Shown here: positions 24,639 through 32,670 of the stretch, piece after piece | Position numbering within the stretch: the first letter of the stretch is position 1 | How the letters are laid out: the number at the start of each line of letters is the position of its first letter | Origin: Rhodospirillales bacterium | GTDB lineage: Bacteria; Pseudomonadota; Alphaproteobacteria; Rhodospirillales; Casp-alpha2 | Assembly (NCBI GenBank): GCA_013203595.1 | Contig: JABMNT010000220.1 | Span: forward strand, 1 to 32,670 | Direction of reading: 5' to 3' | DNA: 32,670 bases | Made by a program: the position numbers and the translations under genes | The notes under the pieces: generated by a model | Told to the model about the DNA's origin: nothing | Seen by the model: the letters and a program-made list of their open reading frames with translations, nothing else | Database searches by the model: none

Positions 24639-25445
24639 TCAATCCGATCCGGTTCGGCCAAGCCAGGACGGCGGGCGTTTTTCAAGAAAGGCTTCCAGCC
24701 CTTCCCTGCCCTCCGCAGACGCGCGAACCCGGGCAATCCGGGCCGAGGTATCGTCCATCACAGCGTCATCAATGGGCCGGTTCATGACCGCCGCGATCAG
24801 TGCCTTGCATTCACGCATCGCGTCCGGACCATTTTTCAAAAGCCCCGTCGCCATCCTGTCAATTGCGCTGTCCAGTTCATGTTCGCCAACCACCTGATGC
24901 AAAAGCCCGATGCGGCAGGCTTCCTTGGCATCAAACCGTTCGCCGGTGATCATGAACCGGCTGGCCTGGCGCTCGCCAATGGCACGAATAACGAAGGGGC
25001 TGATCACTGCGGGGATCAGACCTAGCTTGACTTCGGACAAGGCAAACAAGGCGTTGTCGGCACCGATGGCCATATCGCAGGCGGAAACCAGTCCCACACC
25101 ACCGCCAAAGGCCGCACCCTGCACGCGGGCGATCACCGGTCTTGGAAAGCCGGCAATCAGGGCCAGCAACTTGGCCAGGTTTCTGGCATCGGCAATATTG
25201 TCAGCCTGCGAATAGTCAGCCATCCGGCGCATCCAGTTAAGATCGGCGCCAGCAGAAAAGCTTTTCCCTTCACCGGCGACAACAACAACCCGCACTTCCT
25301 GGCTTGCAGCAAGCGCCTCGAAGGCGGCAATCATGTCAGCGATCAGGCGGTCATCAAAGGCGTTGTGAATGTCCGGTCGTGACATCGTCACTTCAGCGAT
25401 GCCGTTGGCCTTGATGTGGTGGCGTATGCAGGGCGTATCAGTCAT
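24639..25445 (-). CDS. liuC: Enoyl-CoA hydratase/isomerase family, probable methylglutaconyl-CoA hydratase
   Basis: The 268-residue crotonase-fold protein has VTMSRPDIHNAFDDRLI, the oxyanion-hole strands KSFSAGADLNWM (61-72) and VQGAAFGGGVGLVSACDMAIG, and FALSEVKLGLIPAVISPFV, where the Glu and the LGLIP turn are typical of hydratases. SAGADLNWMR is common in the 3-methylglutaconyl-CoA hydratase branch. Placed between the two MCC subunit genes, it should hydrate 3-methylglutaconyl-CoA to HMG-CoA. ATG 25445 lies 4 bp after the MCC beta stop, and its own stop is one base before the GTG of the MCC alpha gene. Confidence 0.92.
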   Translation of the reverse strand: MTDTPCIRHHIKANGIAEVTMSRPDIHNAFDDRLIADMIAAFEALAASQEVRVVVVAGEGKSFSAGADLNWMRRMADYSQADNIADARNLAKLLALIAGFPRPVIARVQGAAFGGGVGLVSACDMAIGADNALFALSEVKLGLIPAVISPFVIRAIGERQASRFMITGERFDAKEACRIGLLHQVVGEHELDSAIDRMATGLLKNGPDAMRECKALIAAVMNRPIDDAVMDDTSARIARVRASAEGREGLEAFLEKRPPSWLGRTGSD

Positions 25446-25449
25446 TCAT

Positions 25450-27057
25450 TTACATCCTAAACAGACCAAATTCGGTCTTTTCAATGGGCGCGTTAAGGGC
25501 CGCAGACAGGCCAAGACCCAGCACACGACGGGTGTCAACGGGATCGATAATGCCATCGTCCCACAGGCGGGCACTGGCGTAATAGGGATGGCCCTGGCGT
25601 TCATACTGATCGCGGATCGGTTTCTTGAAGGCGGCTTCATCATCGCTGCTCCACGCGCCGCCACCGGCCTCGATACCGTCGCGCTTGACGGTCGCCAGCA
25701 CGCCCGCTGCCTGTTCACCACCCATCACCGAAATCCGGGCATTTGGCCACATCCACAAAAACCGGGGCCGATAGGCGCGTCCGCACATGGAATAATTACC
25801 GGCACCGAAACTGCCGCCGATGATGACAGTCAGTTTGGGAACCGCCGTTGTCGCCACGGCGGTGACCATCTTTGCACCATCTTTGGCAATGCCGCCCTGT
25901 TCATATTTTTTGCCAACCATGAAACCGGAAATATTCTGCAGAAACACCAGGGGAATTTTCCGTTGCGAGCAGAGCTCGATAAAATGCGCACCCTTGAGCG
26001 CTGATTCTGAAAACAAAATCCCGTTGTTGGCGACGATACCCACGGGATAGCCATAGATGCGGGCAAATCCGCAGACCAGGGTGGCACCGTAATGTTCCTT
26101 GAACTCGTCAAAGTTTGAGCCGTCAACAAGCCGCGCGATGACCTGGCGGACATCATAGGGTTTGCGCAGATCCTGGGGAACGATGCCATAGAGGTCGTCG
26201 GCCTGATAAAGCGGCTCAACCGGTTCGCGCAGATCAAACTCAACTTTTTTCACCCTGTTCAGGTTATCAACAATGCGTCGCGCGATGGCCAGGGCGTGGG
26301 CGTCGTCCTCGGCCATATGATCGGTCACGCCGGAAATCTTCGAATGCACTTCGGCACCGCCCAGATCTTCCGCACTGACCACTTCCCCGGTCGCGGCCTT
26401 GACCAGCGGTGGCCCACCCAGAAAAATCGTCCCCTGGCCTTTGACGATAATGCTTTCATCGCACATGGCCGGCACATAGGCACCACCGGCCGTACAGGAC
26501 CCCATGACCACGGCGATCTGTGAAATGCCGGCCGCGCTCATCCGCGCCTGATTGAAGAAGATTTGACCGAAGTGATCCCGGTCCGGGAACACATTGTCCT
26601 GCTCCGGCAGAAAGGCACCTCCGGAATCAACCAGATAAATACACGGCAGACGGTTCTCCAGGGCTATTTCCTGGGCTCTGAGATGTTTCTTGACGGTAAT
26701 CGGATAGTAAGTGCCGCCTTTCACCGTGGCGTCATTGGCAACGATCACCACTTCCCGGCCGCTGACCCGGCCGATACCGGTGATGACGCCACCGGCCGGC
26801 ACGGCATCGTCATAGAGCCCGTGGCCAGCCAGCTGGGAAAACTCCAGAAACGGCGCGCCCGGATCAAGCAGCTCGGCAATCCGCTCGCGCGCCAGCAGTT
26901 TTCCACGCGCCGTATGTTTCGTCCGCGCCCGCTCGCCGCCACCAATTTTGATCGCGTCAACAACCGCAGCCAGATCGGCGATGCAGTCATGCATGGCCTG
27001 GCTATTTATTTTGCTGCTTTCACTCTGTGGCTTATGGGTCGACTTGAGGACAGCCAT
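25450..27057 (-). CDS. liuB: 3-Methylcrotonyl-CoA carboxylase, carboxyltransferase beta subunit
   Basis: The 535-residue protein is a biotin-dependent carboxyltransferase. Motifs include [18 protein letters not shown] (49-66), the acyl-CoA-binding [26 protein letters not shown] region, [58 protein letters not shown] and [16 protein letters not shown], all characteristic of MCC/GCC beta rather than propionyl- or acetyl-CoA carboxylase. It transfers CO2 from biotin to 3-methylcrotonyl-CoA (subject to the MCC/GCC caveat of the alpha entry). Its ATG lies one base after the rhodanese stop, and the hydratase gene follows after 4 bp, so the genes are tightly coupled. Confidence 0.95.
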   Translation of the reverse strand: MAVLKSTHKPQSESSKINSQAMHDCIADLAAVVDAIKIGGGERARTKHTARGKLLARERIAELLDPGAPFLEFSQLAGHGLYDDAVPAGGVITGIGRVSGREVVIVANDATVKGGTYYPITVKKHLRAQEIALENRLPCIYLVDSGGAFLPEQDNVFPDRDHFGQIFFNQARMSAAGISQIAVVMGSCTAGGAYVPAMCDESIIVKGQGTIFLGGPPLVKAATGEVVSAEDLGGAEVHSKISGVTDHMAEDDAHALAIARRIVDNLNRVKKVEFDLREPVEPLYQADDLYGIVPQDLRKPYDVRQVIARLVDGSNFDEFKEHYGATLVCGFARIYGYPVGIVANNGILFSESALKGAHFIELCSQRKIPLVFLQNISGFMVGKKYEQGGIAKDGAKMVTAVATTAVPKLTVIIGGSFGAGNYSMCGRAYRPRFLWMWPNARISVMGGEQAAGVLATVKRDGIEAGGGAWSSDDEAAFKKPIRDQYERQGHPYYASARLWDDGIIDPVDTRRVLGLGLSAALNAPIEKTEFGLFRM

Positions 27058-27058
27058 G

Positions 27059-27466
27059 TCAACCCGACTTTTTCGGTCGCTCGGCTACCGGACCGCCAGC
27101 TTCTTTCCAGCCGCTGAACCCGTTTTCAAACTGCTTTACGTTTTTCATTCCCATGTCATTCAGGGTTTTGGTGGCCAGCACCGACCGCCAGGCCGACTGG
27201 CAGTAGAGCACGAAGGTTTTGCCTGGTTCGGAGAAAATATCCTTGTGGTAGGGGCTGTCGGGATCGACCCAGAACTCCAGCATGCCGCGCGGTGCGTGAA
27301 AGGCGCCGGGAATCATGCCTTCACGCTCCAGTTCGCGGACATCGCGCAGATCAACAAAAACAACATCATCACCGCCATGGGCAGCAATGGCTTCGGCCGT
27401 CGACATGGTTTCAATCTGCGCCATGGCTTCTTCGATGAGCTTTTTAACCCCTTTGGTTACAGGCAT
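27059..27466 (-). CDS. Single-domain rhodanese-like protein
   Basis: The 135-residue protein has a rhodanese domain: [27 protein letters not shown] (about 35-61) and the active-site loop YCQSAWRS with Cys89, followed by [26 protein letters not shown]. Such proteins carry sulfur as a persulfide or act as sulfurtransferases in the cytoplasm. Its role in a leucine-degradation operon is not obvious; a protective or moonlighting role is conceivable. ATG 27466 has AAGGAA about 9 nt upstream. It is separated from the MCC beta gene by a single base and from the HCCA-isomerase gene by 20 bp, so it is surely part of the transcript. Confidence 0.9.
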   Translation of the reverse strand: MPVTKGVKKLIEEAMAQIETMSTAEAIAAHGGDDVVFVDLRDVRELEREGMIPGAFHAPRGMLEFWVDPDSPYHKDIFSEPGKTFVLYCQSAWRSVLATKTLNDMGMKNVKQFENGFSGWKEAGGPVAERPKKSG

Positions 27467-27486
27467 TCGCTTATTTCCTTTTCAAG

Positions 27487-28092
27487 TTACCAGCCGCCGC
27501 GTTTGAGCCAGTATTTAATCATCCAGATCCGATCGGATCCCCAGAACTTTTCGCCGTCGACAATGAAAAAGGGCGATCCGATCACACCCGCCTGCACAGC
27601 CGCCCAGGTTTCATCCTTTAGGCGTTCCTTAATGGCATTGTCGGCAACCGCCTGGCGCAAATCATCGGCGTTGCAGCCAACGGCGGCACCAATGGCGGCA
27701 ACCGTATCCACATCCGTAATATCACGGCCTTCGGCAAAATAGGCATGGAAACAGGCTTTGGCAAAATTTTTAGCCTGGATCTTATCCTGATCCGCTATCC
27801 AGTAGAAGGCCCGCGACGGGGCGAGCGAGGCAATCGGAAACTTTTCCGGTAATTTCCAGGGCATGTTCTGGTAACGCGCCATGCGGGCCCAGTCCATGAC
27901 CGCATATTCGCCTTTTAACGGCTGATGGGCCAGCGGCTGGTTTTGTGTGGATTTCATGACCACACCCAGCATTATGGGATGCCATTCAACTTCTCGCCCG
28001 CCATATTCCATAGCCACCTCTTCGATTTTCTGCGCTGCGAAGTAGGCATAGGGTGAGGAAAAGTCGAAATAAAAATCAATGGGGTCAGTCAT
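27487..28092 (-). CDS. 2-Hydroxychromene-2-carboxylate isomerase family protein (DsbA/GST-kappa fold)
   Basis: The 201-residue protein matches the HCCA isomerase/GST-kappa family: it opens with PIDFYFDFSSPYAYFAAQKIE, with Ser12/Ser13-Pro14-Tyr at the glutathione-activating site; WHPIMLGVVMKSTQNQP and GVIGSPFFIVDGEKFWGSDRI are family blocks, the second holding the cis-proline SP. HCCA isomerase acts glutathione-dependently in naphthalene degradation, but the family is broad and no aromatic pathway is nearby. A role in glutathione-dependent detoxification or acyl-CoA side chemistry is inference. ATG 28092 has GGGAG 7 nt upstream and lies 2 bp after the acyl-CoA dehydrogenase stop. Confidence 0.9.
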   Translation of the reverse strand: MTDPIDFYFDFSSPYAYFAAQKIEEVAMEYGGREVEWHPIMLGVVMKSTQNQPLAHQPLKGEYAVMDWARMARYQNMPWKLPEKFPIASLAPSRAFYWIADQDKIQAKNFAKACFHAYFAEGRDITDVDTVAAIGAAVGCNADDLRQAVADNAIKERLKDETWAAVQAGVIGSPFFIVDGEKFWGSDRIWMIKYWLKRGGW

Positions 28093-28094
28093 TC

Positions 28095-29231
28095 TTAGTC
28101 TCCCTGGATGGCACGCGCGATAACCAGACGCTGGACATCACTGGTGCCTTCGTAAATTTGACAGACCCGGACATCGCGGTAAATGCGTTCGACGGGAAAA
28201 TCTTCAACATACCCATATCCGCCCAGCGTTTGAATAGCCGCCGAACACACCCGTTCCGCCATTTCCGAGGCAAACAACTTGGCCATAGACGCCTGTTTCA
28301 GGCAGCTTTCGCCGGCTTGCCGCAACCGCGCCGCATTCAGATAGAGCAGGCGCGCCGCTTCGATTTCCGTTGCCATATCAGCCAGACGAAAACCGACGGC
28401 CTGATGGTCGATAATGGGCTTTCCAAATGACTCCCGTTGCTTTGCGTAATCCAGGGCACAGACGTAGGCCGCACGCGCCATGCCAACCGCCTGGGCGGCG
28501 ATGCCGATGCGGCCGCCTTCCAGATTGGCCAGCGCTATCTTGTAGCCATCACCCTCCTGGCCCAGCAACAGATCCGGGGTCAGGCGCATGTTATCGAAGG
28601 TAATTTGCGCCGTATCCGAACAGCGTTGGCCCAGTTTCTTTTCAAGTCCGGTAATGACGTAGCCTTCGGTATCGGTAGGTACAATAAAAGCCGACATGCC
28701 GCGGCGACCCTGTTCTGGATCAGTCAGGGCAAAGACAATGGCGACATCGCCCTGCTCACCCGATGTGATGAACTGCTTGGTGCCGTTCAGCACGTAATGA
28801 TTACCGTCGCGCAGTGCCCGTGTCCGGATCGCACCCGCATCGGAGCCGGCATGCGGCTCACTGAGGGCAAAGGCACCGATCATCTGTCCACTTGCCAGCG
28901 GTTTCAGGAACCGTTCCTTCTGCGCTGGCGTGCCATAGTCGACCAACGGCACCTGGGCGACGCCATTGTGTACACTGGCAATGGTCGAGACGGCGCCGTC
29001 GGCGGCGGCAATTTCCTCAATGGCCAGGGCATAACCAACCATCCCCACTGATGAGCCGCCCCATTGTTCCGGGGTCAGCATTCCCATCAGCCCCAGTTCA
29101 CCCATGGCGGCCAGCTCAGCGGCGGGAAAGCTGGCGGATTTATCGCGGGCAGCCGCCGCCGGCGCCAAATGCGCCTGGGCAAATTTCTGCGCCATGTCAC
29201 GAACCATTATCTGATCTTCAGCGAGTTGCAT
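28095..29231 (-). CDS. Acyl-CoA dehydrogenase (short/branched-chain type)
   Basis: The 378-residue flavoenzyme has the ACAD pattern: [40 protein letters not shown] and [18 protein letters not shown] around FAD, the [15 protein letters not shown] region, [22 protein letters not shown], and the catalytic base Glu361 in [18 protein letters not shown]. The frame is open upstream to 29408, but ATG 29231 gives the family's usual start. It is distinct from the isovaleryl-CoA dehydrogenase whose C-terminus is at 32570, so the operon has two dehydrogenases. Its Glu position is the one used by short-chain and 2-methyl-branched-chain enzymes; the true substrate may be another branched acyl-CoA. Confidence 0.92.
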   Translation of the reverse strand: MQLAEDQIMVRDMAQKFAQAHLAPAAAARDKSASFPAAELAAMGELGLMGMLTPEQWGGSSVGMVGYALAIEEIAAADGAVSTIASVHNGVAQVPLVDYGTPAQKERFLKPLASGQMIGAFALSEPHAGSDAGAIRTRALRDGNHYVLNGTKQFITSGEQGDVAIVFALTDPEQGRRGMSAFIVPTDTEGYVITGLEKKLGQRCSDTAQITFDNMRLTPDLLLGQEGDGYKIALANLEGGRIGIAAQAVGMARAAYVCALDYAKQRESFGKPIIDHQAVGFRLADMATEIEAARLLYLNAARLRQAGESCLKQASMAKLFASEMAERVCSAAIQTLGGYGYVEDFPVERIYRDVRVCQIYEGTSDVQRLVIARAIQGD

Positions 29232-29239
29232 GCGATCCC

Positions 29240-29695
29240 TTAAACTGCCAGCGGGCGCGGATACCGCGCCTTGAAAGTAAACGCCCGTTCGCTCGGGCCC
29301 TGCTCCTGCAGCTGAGCCAGGCGTTCTCTGGCTTCGGCGATGGTCGGCAGTGCGCCCGCTTCGATCCACCAGAGCACCTGATAGGCGCTGCTCATCACTT
29401 CGAACCATTCGCGCCGACGCGCCATCACCGGTGTATGGGCCGTCCGGTATACAAAATCCATCAACGGCTCAACACCTTGCCAGACGGACATATTGACGAT
29501 CATTCGCGGGTCCTCAAAACCACCGATGGCGGTGGCGTTACCGGTATCGTCCTTGAGCCGCCAGACAAACCCGGGGCTGGCTTCGGCAAGGGCATTGATG
29601 TCGTCCAGAAGGGCGACAAACGGGGCCAGCGTATCCGAATCGATTTGATCAACCGCTTTTGCAATGTTCAGTTGGGCAAGATGGTATTCTGTCAT
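29240..29695 (-). CDS. DUF3291 family protein
   Basis: The 151-residue protein matches DUF3291, a ferredoxin-like-fold family related to antibiotic biosynthesis monooxygenase-type dimers. It opens [18 protein letters not shown], then [31 protein letters not shown] (about 65-85), RREWFEVM, and ends with a [21 protein letters not shown] block. Members are often annotated as hypothetical; function is unknown. The frame extends to 29773, but ATG 29695 starts the conserved part. It sits 10 bp after the SDR gene and 8 bp before the acyl-CoA dehydrogenase gene. Confidence 0.85.
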   Translation of the reverse strand: MTEYHLAQLNIAKAVDQIDSDTLAPFVALLDDINALAEASPGFVWRLKDDTGNATAIGGFEDPRMIVNMSVWQGVEPLMDFVYRTAHTPVMARRREWFEVMSSAYQVLWWIEAGALPTIAEARERLAQLQEQGPSERAFTFKARYPRPLAV

Positions 29696-29705
29696 GGCAT
29701 CCGCC

Positions 29706-30389
29706 CTACCAGGGCAGTTCACTGCCATCGTAATTATAAAAGGATCCCGTTGCTGCCATGTCCAGGCTGTCAATCACCTTGCGCATACCGGACACGCTTT
29801 CGGTCACGGTAATATCGGCGCCGGAACCGCCCATATCGGTTTGCACCCAGCCCGGATGCAACATCCGGACTGCGATTTTCTGATCCCGGAGATTGGCGGC
29901 AAGACCGCGCATCACCGCATTTACCGCAGCTTTCGATGACCGGTAGATCATATTGTCGCCGCTGGTATTCAGTTCAATACTGCCCATCTTCGATGACACC
30001 GTGATCAGTTTTCTCTGCGTCGAGCGGGCCAGATGCGGGGCGAAGGCCAGGCCGATTTTCAGGGGCGAAAAGACATTGGTATCAATAACCTTCATCCACT
30101 CCTGATAGTCGATATCTGCAAGCGCATAGGAACGCGGACCAAAAACGCCGGCGTTATTAATCAGAACATCGATGGCAACATCGCCCAGGTCCCTGGCCAG
30201 CCGGTCAATGGAATATTGATCCGACACGTCGAGGCCGTGCACTTCGATATCACCTTCAACCTTGGCCAGATCCCCCACACCGATGGGTGTGCGGCAGGTT
30301 GCAATCACTTTCCAGCCGGCTTGCGCATACTGGCGGACAAACTCAAGTCCTATTCCCCGGTTTGAGCCGGTTATCATTACGGTTGGCAC
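29706..30389 (-). CDS. Short-chain dehydrogenase/reductase (C-factor-like SDR)
   Basis: The 227-residue SDR has the cofactor loop TGSNRGIG (7-14), DVLINNAG (74-81), the active-site Ser in VSSKMGSI (131-138) and Tyr149/Lys153 in YRSSK. The VMITGSNRGIGLEFVRQYAQAGWKV start and the short length place it near the CsgA/C-factor type SDRs of unknown substrate. NAD(P) preference is not decided by visible residues, though Arg at the end of strand 2 suggests NADPH. Start is GTG 30389 with GGGAG 8 nt upstream. It lies 25 bp after the thiolase gene in the liu transcript. Confidence 0.9.
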   Translation of the reverse strand: MPTVMITGSNRGIGLEFVRQYAQAGWKVIATCRTPIGVGDLAKVEGDIEVHGLDVSDQYSIDRLARDLGDVAIDVLINNAGVFGPRSYALADIDYQEWMKVIDTNVFSPLKIGLAFAPHLARSTQRKLITVSSKMGSIELNTSGDNMIYRSSKAAVNAVMRGLAANLRDQKIAVRMLHPGWVQTDMGGSGADITVTESVSGMRKVIDSLDMAATGSFYNYDGSELPW

Positions 30390-30414
30390 TGGTTACGTCT
30401 CCCTGTTTAAAAAA

Positions 30415-31608
30415 TCAATTCAGCCGTTCAATGGCAATTGCTGTTGCTTCGCCGCCGCCGATACACAGGCTGGCGACACCCTTCTTCAAATCATATTTTT
30501 GCAGTGCATTGAGCAAGGTGACAAGAATCCGCGCGCCTGATGCACCAACCGGATGGCCGAGCGCACAGGCACCGCCGTGCACATTGACCTTGTCATGGGG
30601 AAGGTCGAGGTCACGCATGGCCGCCATGGTGACCACGGCAAAGGCCTCGTTGATCTCGAACAGATCGACGTCAGCCAATGACCAGCCGGATTTTTCCACG
30701 ACCTTGGTGATCGAGCCAATGGGCGCGGTGGTAAACCAGGCCGGCTCCTGGGCATGGGTCGCATGGGCCTGGATAACCGCCAGGGGTGTGAGCCCGCGCT
30801 TTTCCGCCTCTGAGCGCTGCATCAGGATCAGCGCCGCCGCACCGTCCGAAATCGCACTTGAATTGGCCGCCGTCACCGTGCCGTCCTTGCGAAAGGCCGG
30901 GCGCAGGGTTGGAATTTTCTCCACATTCACGTTCAGTGGCCGCTCGTCCGCAGCAATGGTTTTATCGCCGGCGCGGGTTGTCACGATGACCGGTTCAATT
31001 TCTGCCGCAAAAGTCCCGTCCTCGGCCGCCGCCTTGGCCCGGGTCAGCGAGGTAATGGCAAAGGCATCCTGGGCGTCCCGCGTGAACTGGTAGGCCTCGG
31101 CCGTATCTTCGGCAAAGGTCCCCATCAGCCGGCCTTCCTCATAGGCATCTTCCAGGCCGTCCAGGAACATATGATCCCTGACCACGTCGCCATGGCCCAG
31201 CCGATAGCCGTTGCGGGCTTTCTCCAACAGATACGGCGCATTACTCATGCTTTCCATACCGCCGGCAACCATGATCCTGTGTGAGCCCGCCAGGATGTTG
31301 TCATGGGCCAGCATGGTCGCTTTCATGGCCGAGCCACACATTTTCGACAGGGTCGAAGCGCCGGCTGACCAGGGCAGCCCGGCGTTATGGGCGGCCTGGC
31401 GGGCCGGCGCCTGTTTGACCCCGGCGAACAGGCACAATCCCATAATCACCTCATCAACGTCATCCGCCGCAACCCCGGCCCGCTGCAGCGCGGCCCTGAT
31501 CGCAACCCCGCCCAGCTCCGGAGCCGTGGCCTGGCCAAGCACGCCCTGAAATTCACCCATCGGGGTACGGGCGGTGCCAACGATAACAATGGGATCGGCT
31601 ACAGGCAT
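30415..31608 (-). CDS. Acetyl-CoA C-acetyl/acyltransferase (thiolase)
   Basis: The 397-residue protein is a thiolase II-type enzyme. It opens PIVIVGTARTPMGEFQG; the acyl-accepting Cys91 lies in LSKMCGSAMKAT; NEAFAV, VNVHGGACALGHPVGASGARI and CIGGGEA (Cys382) are the other catalytic blocks. In a leucine operon it would join or split acetoacetyl-CoA, feeding acetyl-CoA from the acetoacetate released by HMG-CoA lyase, but an acetoacetate-activating CoA transferase or synthetase is not seen in the window. It lies 12 bp downstream of the cupin gene. Confidence 0.93.
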   Translation of the reverse strand: MPVADPIVIVGTARTPMGEFQGVLGQATAPELGGVAIRAALQRAGVAADDVDEVIMGLCLFAGVKQAPARQAAHNAGLPWSAGASTLSKMCGSAMKATMLAHDNILAGSHRIMVAGGMESMSNAPYLLEKARNGYRLGHGDVVRDHMFLDGLEDAYEEGRLMGTFAEDTAEAYQFTRDAQDAFAITSLTRAKAAAEDGTFAAEIEPVIVTTRAGDKTIAADERPLNVNVEKIPTLRPAFRKDGTVTAANSSAISDGAAALILMQRSEAEKRGLTPLAVIQAHATHAQEPAWFTTAPIGSITKVVEKSGWSLADVDLFEINEAFAVVTMAAMRDLDLPHDKVNVHGGACALGHPVGASGARILVTLLNALQKYDLKKGVASLCIGGGEATAIAIERLN

Positions 31609-31620
31609 ATCATTTCTCTT

Positions 31621-32112
31621 TCATTCATCAGGGCCATAGGGGGTTCCGTCCTTACGGGTAAATCGTGGACCGTCAGCGGTCATTTTGACGCGCATATCGA
31701 TATCCGGGTATTCGGCCCCGCCACCGGGTGTGCGATCACCAACCTCAAGATAAAGCGCGTCGTGATCGGATTTGTTTATCAGCTGATGGCCATCGGCTTT
31801 TCCGGCCGGAAACCCGGCCACCGCACCGGCAGTCAAAATCTGTTCACCGGCATCTGTCACCAGAACCAGTTCACCTTCAATCACATAAATAAACTCATCC
31901 TGATTGTCATGCCAATGGCGCTGCGAGGAGGCAGTTCCCGGGCGCAGGCGGGTCAGATTGACACCAAAATTAGTCAATCCAAGAACATCACCGATTTTCG
32001 CTTTTTCCCGTGCTTCGCAGATGGCCTTGAACTTGTTCGGATAGGCCGATCCTGTTTGCGCCTGCACGCTCAGGGGGTCAAGCGCCGGCAGCGTCAGTTT
32101 CTGTTTTTTCAT
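31621..32112 (-). CDS. Cupin domain protein
   Basis: The 163-residue protein holds one cupin barrel (about 45-125). Motif 1 is RHWHDNQDEFIYVIEGELVLVTD, with His66, His68 and Glu73 as likely metal ligands; motif 2 is GAVAGFPAGKADGHQLIN with a His. The G(X)5HXH(X)3,4E(X)6G pattern is readily seen. Such proteins include sugar isomerases, dioxygenases and binding proteins; substrate is unknown. ATG 32112 has GGGAG about 10 nt upstream. It lies between the small membrane protein gene and the thiolase gene. The C-terminal tail RFTRKDGTPYGPDE occurs in several alphaproteobacterial cupins, as far as I recall. Confidence 0.88.
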   Translation of the reverse strand: MKKQKLTLPALDPLSVQAQTGSAYPNKFKAICEAREKAKIGDVLGLTNFGVNLTRLRPGTASSQRHWHDNQDEFIYVIEGELVLVTDAGEQILTAGAVAGFPAGKADGHQLINKSDHDALYLEVGDRTPGGGAEYPDIDMRVKMTADGPRFTRKDGTPYGPDE

Positions 32113-32162
32113 GATTCAACGTCTCCCTTCCAGACATAGTGCATTTGCAGCGCGCAACAAGT

Positions 32163-32573
32163 TCACCAGTCGATAAACAATTTCGACAGGGGCGTCAGTA
32201 TGGCGGCAGCATAGACAATGACAACAGCCTGTGCGCCATAGCCCCATCCCTGGTTTATGCAATTACCGGCGCAGCGCCACAGCGAAACCCCGCACCAGAT
32301 CCCGTAGGGGATGACGGCCAGAACCAACAGCGTTGCCCCCGTCGCCATGCCGGCAAATCCGGCATTGAGCGAGGCCGGATTGGTGGCAAAACCGAGAATC
32401 ATGCCAAGTGTCATAACCCCCACCGAACAGCCCAGAATCACCCCATGGCCAAAGAAGAACCAGCCCCAGAAGACTTTCCACAGGTCTTCACGGCCAAACC
32501 AGCAGCGCTTCCAGACAGGTTCCGGGTCGGGTGCGCGGTTCAGGTCGACAAAGACATAGCCGGGCGCGGTCAT
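32163..32573 (-). CDS. Small inner-membrane protein of unknown function
   Basis: The 136-residue product has three likely membrane helices, about 33-62, 71-99 and 113-133, with a soluble N-terminus [26 protein letters not shown] do not recognise the family. Its ATG overlaps the stop of the isovaleryl-CoA dehydrogenase gene by 4 bp (ATGA, 32570-32573), so it is translated from the liu transcript; a 50-bp gap separates it from the cupin gene. Conserved Trp and Cys residues in the first third are notable. Confidence 0.75.
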   Translation of the reverse strand: MTAPGYVFVDLNRAPDPEPVWKRCWFGREDLWKVFWGWFFFGHGVILGCSVGVMTLGMILGFATNPASLNAGFAGMATGATLLVLAVIPYGIWCGVSLWRCAGNCINQGWGYGAQAVVIVYAAAILTPLSKLFIDW

Positions 32574-32670
32574 GCGGTCTCCTCAAACAGTTCGCGACCA
32601 ATCAGCCAGCGGCGGATTTCCGATGTCCCGGCACCGATTTCGTAGAGCTTGGCGTCGCGCAACAGGCGCC
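32570..32670 (-). CDS. liuA: Isovaleryl-CoA dehydrogenase, C-terminal end (partial)
   Basis: Reading leftwards from the window edge gives [20 protein letters not shown] followed by [12 protein letters not shown] and a stop at 32570-32572. The [22 protein letters not shown] ending is diagnostic of isovaleryl-CoA dehydrogenase, which oxidises isovaleryl-CoA to 3-methylcrotonyl-CoA. The rest of the gene lies beyond the window. Its stop overlaps the start of the small membrane protein gene, which makes it part of, and probably near the head of, the liu operon. Confidence 0.9.
   Translation of the reverse strand, partial: RLLRDAKLYEIGAGTSEIRRWLIGRELFEETA

Noticed and set aside
1-32670. CRISPR arrays, tRNA or rRNA genes, prophage, toxin-antitoxin or known defence modules
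   Set aside because: No regularly spaced repeats, no cloverleaf-like sequence and no defence or phage protein was seen when reading both strands.

Overview
The window looks like chromosomal DNA of a moderately GC-rich alphaproteobacterium, probably of the Rhodospirillales or a related order. The evidence is a C4-pathway 5-aminolevulinate synthase, a DUF1489 protein, an ELM1-family protein, a TPR-sulfotransferase with the MNR..RR start typical of the class, and two free-standing Hpt proteins. No rRNA, tRNA, CRISPR array or phage module was seen.

Layout. 1-1290 is decayed DNA: the first 13 codons of a transposase cut by the window edge, a palindrome beside it, a frame-disrupted remnant of unknown identity, and the first ~100 codons of an M20-family amidohydrolase. 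1294-10900 holds single genes and small groups: a DUF454 membrane protein, a GmhB-like HAD phosphatase, an Hpt protein, an FAH-family hydrolase convergent with a hydroxypyruvate-isomerase-like protein, an ELM1-family protein, a REC-EAL phosphodiesterase, a TPR-sulfotransferase, pyrE and a TerB-like protein.

10908-17026 is a peptide-type ABC transporter locus: a substrate-binding protein, then a CHASE2-PAS histidine kinase whose stop overlaps the start of the first of two permease genes. No ATPase gene is present. 17027-17328 is an unusually AT-rich intergenic region with one perfect and one near-perfect DnaA box. It is followed by a class III aminotransferase, hemA and a PadR-like regulator, then a second Hpt gene on the other strand with a REP-like inverted repeat between them.

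21331-32670 is one long minus-strand operon for leucine/isovalerate degradation. In transcription order it reads: isovaleryl-CoA dehydrogenase (C-terminus only, cut by the window edge), a small membrane protein, cupin, thiolase, SDR, DUF3291 protein, a second acyl-CoA dehydrogenase, HCCA-isomerase-like protein, rhodanese, methylcrotonyl-CoA carboxylase beta, methylglutaconyl-CoA hydratase, methylcrotonyl-CoA carboxylase alpha, HMG-CoA lyase and DUF1489. The core enzymes take isovaleryl-CoA to acetyl-CoA plus acetoacetate. The accessory genes are unusual.

The points most worth a second look are the histidine kinase embedded in an ATPase-less ABC operon, the DnaA-box/AT-rich intergenic region, the loss of a metal-ligand Asp in the Hyi-like protein, and the expanded liu operon. 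No single locus clearly amounts to a new system. The kinase-permease locus is the best candidate.
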